From Alphaproteobacteria bacterium UBA2964 (lineage in GTDB: Bacteria > Pseudomonadota > Alphaproteobacteria > MPNO01 > UBA2964): DNA of 10,006 bases. Below the pieces are notes generated by a model, which was not told the DNA's origin, did not search any database, and worked only from the letters and a program-made list of their open reading frames with translations. Below, piece by piece: positions 6,598 through 10,006 of the stretch. A program made the translations under genes and the position numbers. Numbering within the stretch: the first letter of the stretch is position 1; each line of letters opens with the position of its first letter. The stretch lies in assembly GCA_002348425.1 (NCBI GenBank), contig DEBE01000033.1:1-10006 (forward strand). Reading direction: 5' to 3'.

Positions 6598-7437
6598 ATG
6601 AAGTTTGCAGGAACTGATAACTACGTGACAACAGATGATTTGAATATGGCTGTAAATGCAGCCATTAACCTAGAGCGGCCCTTACTGATTAAAGGTGAGC
6701 CTGGAACAGGTAAAACTCTACTCGCTATCGAAGTGGCGAGAGCTCTCGAAAAACCCTTAATAGAATGGCATATTAAATCGACTACCAAAGCCGTAAATGG
6801 ACTTTACGAATACGATGCTGTTTCTAGGTTACGAGATTCTCAATTGGGTGAAGAAGGTGTAGAAGAAATAGGAAATTATATAGAAAAAGGGCCGCTGTGG
6901 CGGGCCTTTGAAAGTAAAAACCAGGCCGTTGTTTTAATCGATGAAATCGATAAGGCTGATATCGAGTTTCCGAATGATTTATTACAAGAACTCGATAGAA
7001 TGGAATTTTTCGTTTATGAAACGCAACAAACCATAAAAGCTACACATCGACCCCTGATAATAATCACATCAAATAATGAAAAAGAATTACCCGACGCGTT
7101 TTTACGTCGATGTTTCTTTCATTACATCCAGTTCCCGAAAAATGAGACAATGGAGGAGATAATCAAGGTTCATTTTCCAGATATCAAAAATAAATTACTC
7201 AAAGAATCTCTTGACGTTTTTTACTCAATTCGGGAGGTCAATGGGATTAAGAAAAAGCCTTCCACTTCGGAATTATTGGATTGGATTAAGCTCCTACTTA
7301 TTGAAGATATAGAGCCTGATGCAATAAAGTTGGATGCCGGAAAGGCCATACCGCAGCTGTATGGCGCGCTCTTAAAAAATGAACAGGATGTTCACATGTT
7401 TGAACGCCTTGCCTTTATGTCTCGTCGGCCGGGTTGA
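6598..7437 (+). CDS. MoxR-family AAA+ ATPase (CoxD-like)
   Basis: A 279-residue AAA+ ATPase of the MoxR family, cytoplasmic, which typically remodels or activates a metalloenzyme together with a VWA-domain partner. Seen in order: Walker A GEPGTGKT (33-40), EWHIKSTTKA (57-66) and YEYDAVSRLRDSQLG (70-84), both characteristic of this branch, Walker B VVLIDEIDKAD (111-121), sensor-1 TSNN (157-160) and the arginine-finger region DAFLRRC (166-172). All catalytic elements are intact. The ATG at 6598 matches the usual MKF... family start and has GGGA just upstream; an in-frame GTG at 6589 has no ribosome binding site. The VWA gene begins ten bases after the stop. The best-known relatives are CoxD proteins, which work on carbon monoxide dehydrogenase-type enzymes, but many such pairs are found without cox structural genes, as here. 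Confidence 0.93.
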   Translation: MKFAGTDNYVTTDDLNMAVNAAINLERPLLIKGEPGTGKTLLAIEVARALEKPLIEWHIKSTTKAVNGLYEYDAVSRLRDSQLGEEGVEEIGNYIEKGPLWRAFESKNQAVVLIDEIDKADIEFPNDLLQELDRMEFFVYETQQTIKATHRPLIIITSNNEKELPDAFLRRCFFHYIQFPKNETMEEIIKVHFPDIKNKLLKESLDVFYSIREVNGIKKKPSTSELLDWIKLLLIEDIEPDAIKLDAGKAIPQLYGALLKNEQDVHMFERLAFMSRRPG

Positions 7438-7447
7438 GCTTATACTT

Positions 7448-8659
7448 ATGTTCGTTGATTTTTTTTATGAGCTTAGGAATTTAAAGATCCCAGTTACCAT
7501 ACGCGAGTATCTTATGTTGCTAGAAGCAATGGCTAACGGGGTTAACGGACAAAACGTCGAAGACTTCTATTACCTTGCGCGCTCTGCATTGATTAAAGAT
7601 GAAAAAAATTATGATCGTTTTGACCAGGTATTCGGAAATTATTTCCGTGGTTTGGAGTTGAAGAGTGCTGCGTTTTTCGATGATGCAATACCAAGTTCTT
7701 GGCTAAAAAGAGTAACAGAAAGGGTTTTTAGCAAGGAAGAGATAGAGAAACTTGAAAAACTAGATTTTGATGAGCTGATGGAAGAGCTACAGAAGCGTCT
7801 GGCTGAGCAGGAAAAGCCTCACTCTGGTGGGAACAAATGGATTGGAACCGGCGGGACTTCTCCTTTTGGTCATTCCGGAAAAAATCCCGCTGGCATTCGA
7901 ATTGGAGGTGAGGGCGGCGGCGGCAGTGCTACCAAGGTGTGGAAAAAAAGAGAATTTAGGAATTTAACCGGTGAAGTTGAAATTGGCACCAGGAATATCA
8001 AGATAGCGTTAAGGCGTTTGCGTGAGTTCGCTCGGGAGGGGGCTGAAGAGGAGTTTGATCTAAAGGAAACGATTTCCTCTACTGCTAGGAATGCGGGTCT
8101 TCTTGATGTCAAGATGCGTCCTGAGAGAAGGAATAGGGTCAAGGTTCTGATGTTTATAGATGTAGGCGGCACTATGGATCCACACGTCAGAGTGAGCGAA
8201 GAGCTTTTTTCGGCTGCCAAGAATGAATTTAAACATCTTGAATATTTTTATTTTCATAATTTTTTATATGAGAGAGTGTGGAGGGATAATCGGCGAGGAC
8301 GGAACGAGTTCGTCTCTACTTGGGAGGTGTTAAACACTTATGGGTCGGACTATAAAGTTATATTTGTTGGCGATGCCACTATGAGTCCCTACGAGATAAC
8401 GGAAGCAGGTGGATCTGTTGAACATTGGAATGAGGAGGCGGGTGCGGTTTGGTTTCGCCGGCTTACAACACATTTTTCAGATTTTATTTGGCTTAATCCC
8501 GAAAAAACTGAGCGATGGTCTCAAACGATGTCTACCCAGCTTATTTATAAGCTAGTAGGTGGGCGCATGTTTTCAATGACGCTGGCGGGCCTAGATAGGG
8601 CCATGGACACTCTACGAAAAAAGAATTCAACTAGATTACAAAACACCATAGGCCATTAG
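7448..8659 (+). CDS. VWA-domain protein, CoxE-like partner of the MoxR ATPase
   Basis: A 403-residue soluble protein of the VWA/CoxE-like family. The N-terminal helical part begins MFVDFFYELRNLKIPVTIRE, the standard opening of this family, which fixes the start at 7448; an in-frame ATG at 7379 would overlap the MoxR gene by 59 bases and add unrelated residues. A charged helical stretch (about 95-123) and a glycine-rich linker (about 133-160) follow. The VWA domain starts at KVLMFIDVGGTMDPHV (232-247), which holds the metal-ion-dependent adhesion-type site as DVGGT, the form usual in this family, and continues to VIFVGDATMSPYEI (304-317). The family role is to act with the MoxR ATPase in metal insertion or enzyme maturation. 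The client is not in the window. The ribosome binding site is poor, so translation is probably coupled to MoxR. Confidence 0.91.
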   Translation: MFVDFFYELRNLKIPVTIREYLMLLEAMANGVNGQNVEDFYYLARSALIKDEKNYDRFDQVFGNYFRGLELKSAAFFDDAIPSSWLKRVTERVFSKEEIEKLEKLDFDELMEELQKRLAEQEKPHSGGNKWIGTGGTSPFGHSGKNPAGIRIGGEGGGGSATKVWKKREFRNLTGEVEIGTRNIKIALRRLREFAREGAEEEFDLKETISSTARNAGLLDVKMRPERRNRVKVLMFIDVGGTMDPHVRVSEELFSAAKNEFKHLEYFYFHNFLYERVWRDNRRGRNEFVSTWEVLNTYGSDYKVIFVGDATMSPYEITEAGGSVEHWNEEAGAVWFRRLTTHFSDFIWLNPEKTERWSQTMSTQLIYKLVGGRMFSMTLAGLDRAMDTLRKKNSTRLQNTIGH

Positions 8660-8667
8660 GGAATTTT

Positions 8668-8895
8668 GTGCCTGTTTTTAAAAATATAGAAATCCATGCT
8701 CGACCGTTGCACGACAATGCGACTTAGCGAACACTAGTTGGAAATGATGATGGTTCTACTCCGTTAATAATTGAACTAGGTATGACCATGATTTTCCCCC
8801 AAATGTGAAACATTGGTTTAGCGTCACGGGGAAAAAGTCGATGAAAACATATGGAATTTATGCCTCCCCAAATCGAGTCGTTAAAAGACCCTAGT
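8668..8895 (+). pseudogene. Decayed, truncated cupin-type gene (relic)
   Basis: A GTG at 8668 preceded by AGGG at six-base spacing opens a protein-like reading frame: VPVFKNIEIHARPLHDNAT, then an in-frame TAG at 8725-8727, then in the same frame RTLVGNDDGSTPLIIELGMT through MIF, ending at a TGA at 8806. After the run of five C (8796-8800) the next frame gives PPNVKHWF (8796-8819), and the third frame gives RHGEKVDENIW from 8822. Pieced together this resembles the first half of a small cupin protein (start motif, IELG strand, PP-turn, then the H-x-H...E metal-binding region). It therefore looks like a gene broken by one nonsense change and at least two frameshifts, and cut off by the convergent dioxygenase gene. 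It begins eight bases after the VWA stop, so it was probably once in that operon. The cupin assignment is by pattern only. Confidence 0.5.
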
Positions 8896-9423
8896 TTAAA
8901 TTGCTACTAATTTTTTTGGGTGTGGATGTCCACATTTGTTGCATGTCTTGTTTGCGATTTTACCGTAATATTCTTCAAATACCGGTGGCAGGTCTTTAAC
9001 TATATTGTCGACCTTGACCTCTCGTCGCCAAATTTTATTTCCACAATTTTCGCAATACCATTCAAAGGCATCCAAGACTCCCTTTGGGCGAATGCGTTCG
9101 ACCACCATACCTATGCTCTCTGGGTCGGGTCTTTGAGGTGAATGCGGCATATGTGGCGGGATTAGCATAATATTGCCTTCGTTTATCGGTTTATCACGCA
9201 GCTCGCCGTCTTCAATGACCTTCAAAACCATGTTCCCCTTGAGTTGAAAAAAAAATTCTTCATAGGGGTCATCGTGATAGTCTGTACGAATATTGGGACC
9301 ACCTACTATTTGGACAATAAAATCTTCTTCAGCAAAAATGGTTTGGTTGAGGACTGGCGGCCTTAATAAGTGCCTGTTTGACTCAATCCATTTCATCAAA
9401 TTAAAGGAAGCAACACGCGGCAT
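8896..9423 (-). CDS. nbaC: 3-hydroxyanthranilate 3,4-dioxygenase
   Basis: A 175-residue cupin-fold, non-haem Fe(II) dioxygenase that opens 3-hydroxyanthranilate to 2-amino-3-carboxymuconate semialdehyde in tryptophan (kynurenine) or 2-nitrobenzoate breakdown. All key positions of the bacterial enzyme are present with an offset of one: Fe ligands His50, Glu56 (DDPYEEFFFQ) and His94 (HMPHSPQRPD), substrate residues Arg46 (NIRTDYH), Arg98 and Glu109 (VVERIRP). The second, rubredoxin-like iron site is complete with Cys124/Cys127 (YCENCG) and Cys161/Cys164 (TCNKCG). The length is normal for bacteria. AGGGGG lies about seven bases before the ATG. It is the last visible gene of a minus-strand operon, 26 bases after the 111-residue unknown. 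The product spontaneously cyclises to quinolinate or is decarboxylated by NbaD-type enzymes, none of which is in the window. Confidence 0.96.
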   Translation of the reverse strand: MPRVASFNLMKWIESNRHLLRPPVLNQTIFAEEDFIVQIVGGPNIRTDYHDDPYEEFFFQLKGNMVLKVIEDGELRDKPINEGNIMLIPPHMPHSPQRPDPESIGMVVERIRPKGVLDAFEWYCENCGNKIWRREVKVDNIVKDLPPVFEEYYGKIANKTCNKCGHPHPKKLVAI

Positions 9424-9449
9424 TTTAGTCCCCCTGATTTTTGAAAAAT

Positions 9450-9785
9450 TTACCGGGAATAAAAAAAATCATCGGGAAGATGTTTAATAACACTTTGAAT
9501 TGTTCTTCCCGTGGCTAATTTTTTACCTGTCCGTTGACTTGATAAGCTGTAACGAGCATCTGGATGTCTTTCTATGCGGTAAGATGCGTAGGGTGTCCGA
9601 CCTCTGGCACCCGAATAAATAACAAATTGATCATGACCCGGCTCTCTAGAGCGTTCGTATCTAAACCATCGGTAGCATAAACGCTGTTTATAGCCCAAGT
9701 CTTGGATATATTTGACGTCATCTTTTGAAAAAGAGGAAAGATCCAGCTCCAGAAGGTTATTAGGTTTCTCCTTGAGACTAGGCAT
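9450..9785 (-). CDS. Unrecognised 111-residue basic protein
   Basis: I do not recognise this family. It is a soluble-looking protein with no signal peptide or membrane helix. It is rich in Arg, Lys and Tyr: the middle part includes YRWFRYERSREPGHDQFVIY (38-57) and ARGRTPYASYRIERHPDARY (60-79), followed by SSQRTGKKLATGRTIQSVIK and an acidic LPDDFF end. The alternating aromatic/basic strands suggest a small beta-rich domain that could bind nucleic acid or an acidic partner, but this is speculation. It sits 16 bases after the GlcG-like gene and 26 bases before the dioxygenase on the same strand, so it is very likely co-transcribed with both. The reading frame is credible because of this tight spacing and continuous protein-like composition. 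AGAG lies eight bases before the ATG. Confidence 0.72.
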   Translation of the reverse strand: MPSLKEKPNNLLELDLSSFSKDDVKYIQDLGYKQRLCYRWFRYERSREPGHDQFVIYSGARGRTPYASYRIERHPDARYSLSSQRTGKKLATGRTIQSVIKHLPDDFFYSR

Positions 9786-9801
9786 CCCTGCATCTCTTAA
9801 T

Positions 9802-10006
9802 TCAAGGTGCCGCTTTCAGACCTGCCGCCTCGATGCCAGCGATCACGCAGGCCTCATCATTGGCTCCGCTATCGCCACTTGCACCCACAGCACCGATCAC
9901 GTCTCCGGCATCATCTTGAATAAGAACTCCGCCTGGGCTTGTCAGTATTCGACCACCACTTAAATCTGATAAGGCTCCAAAAAAACTTGGATTACCTGCA
10001 GCCCGC
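9802..10006 (-). CDS. GlcG/HbpS-like (DUF336) protein, C-terminal part
   Basis: The last 67 residues of a protein whose start lies past the right edge. The pattern GGRILTSPGGVLIQDDAGDV, then IGAVGASGDSGANDEACV and a final AGIEAAGLKAAP, is the typical C-terminus of the GlcG/HbpS family (about 140 residues, haem-degrading or haem-binding in HbpS; GlcG is found with glycolate oxidase genes but its function there is unclear). The GGVxI strand, the GAxGxSG turn and the following DEACxxAGI helix are clearly visible. The TGA stop is at 9804-9802, 16 bases before the next gene. As the first visible gene of the operon with 3-hydroxyanthranilate dioxygenase, it may act in aromatic catabolism, where GlcG-like proteins are often encoded; the exact role is unknown. 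Confidence 0.82.
   Translation of the reverse strand, partial: RAAGNPSFFGALSDLSGGRILTSPGGVLIQDDAGDVIGAVGASGDSGANDEACVIAGIEAAGLKAAP

Noticed and set aside
7870..8220. Open frame of 116 codons on the minus strand inside the VWA gene
   Set aside because: It is antisense to a strongly recognised VWA domain, low-complexity (Ser/Pro-rich from the Gly-rich linker) and lacks family features.
6598..8659. A full carbon monoxide dehydrogenase (cox) cluster
   Set aside because: Only the CoxD/CoxE-like pair is present; no large, medium or small subunit gene or other maturation gene was seen.
8725..8727. Possible stop-codon recoding (TAG read as an amino acid) in the cupin-like frame
   Set aside because: The same region also needs two frame changes to read through and is truncated, and other genes in the window use TAG as a normal stop (the VWA gene and both cyclodeaminase-family genes), so decay is the simpler explanation.
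1..10006. CRISPR arrays, tRNA or rRNA genes, insertion sequences, prophage
   Set aside because: No regularly spaced repeats, tRNA-like cloverleaf, rRNA signature, transposase or phage-type protein was recognised.

Overview
The window looks like a piece of a free-living, probably marine, alphaproteobacterial chromosome. This is an inference from the gene families (SseA-type mercaptopyruvate sulfurtransferase, a CopD-like small membrane protein, a CoxD/CoxE-like MoxR + VWA pair, NbaC-type 3-hydroxyanthranilate dioxygenase, GlcG-like protein), the moderate-to-low GC judged by eye, and dense packing. There are no rRNA, tRNA, CRISPR, insertion-sequence or phage signals. Both ends cut through genes.

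Layout. (1) 1-1507, minus strand: 3-mercaptopyruvate sulfurtransferase (sseA) followed by the N-terminal half of a cystathionine beta-lyase (metC), a sulfur amino-acid pair. (2) The 1508-1737 gap is divergent and carries a candidate sseA promoter plus an inverted repeat next to the sseA ribosome binding site. (3) 1738-4864, plus strand: a luciferase-like flavin monooxygenase, an alpha/beta hydrolase whose start overlaps the monooxygenase stop (ATGA) and which has Cys in place of the nucleophilic Ser, and an ornithine cyclodeaminase/mu-crystallin family protein lacking the family's usual Arg. (4) 4911-6474, minus strand: a four-helix CopD-like membrane protein followed by a second, very different ornithine cyclodeaminase-family protein, best started at a TTG with a strong Shine-Dalgarno; the two cyclodeaminase-family genes converge tail to tail. 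(5) 6598-8659, plus strand: a MoxR AAA+ ATPase and a VWA/CoxE-like protein, a chaperone pair that normally matures a metalloenzyme. (6) 8668-8895: remains of a small cupin-type gene broken by an in-frame stop and at least two frame changes. (7) 8896-10006, minus strand: a compact operon of a GlcG/HbpS-like protein (partial), an unrecognised 111-residue protein and 3-hydroxyanthranilate 3,4-dioxygenase.

How they may work together. The monooxygenase, Cys-hydrolase and neighbouring cyclodeaminase-family proteins could form a small catabolic route (oxygenation, hydrolysis, imine/amino-acid chemistry) for an unidentified nitrogen-containing substrate, but no substrate can be read from the sequence. 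The dioxygenase operon points to tryptophan/3-hydroxyanthranilate breakdown, although no other kynurenine gene is present here. I do not see a clear new defence or mobile system; the most notable items are the decayed cupin gene, the Cys nucleophile, and the unmatched pair of cyclodeaminase-family genes.
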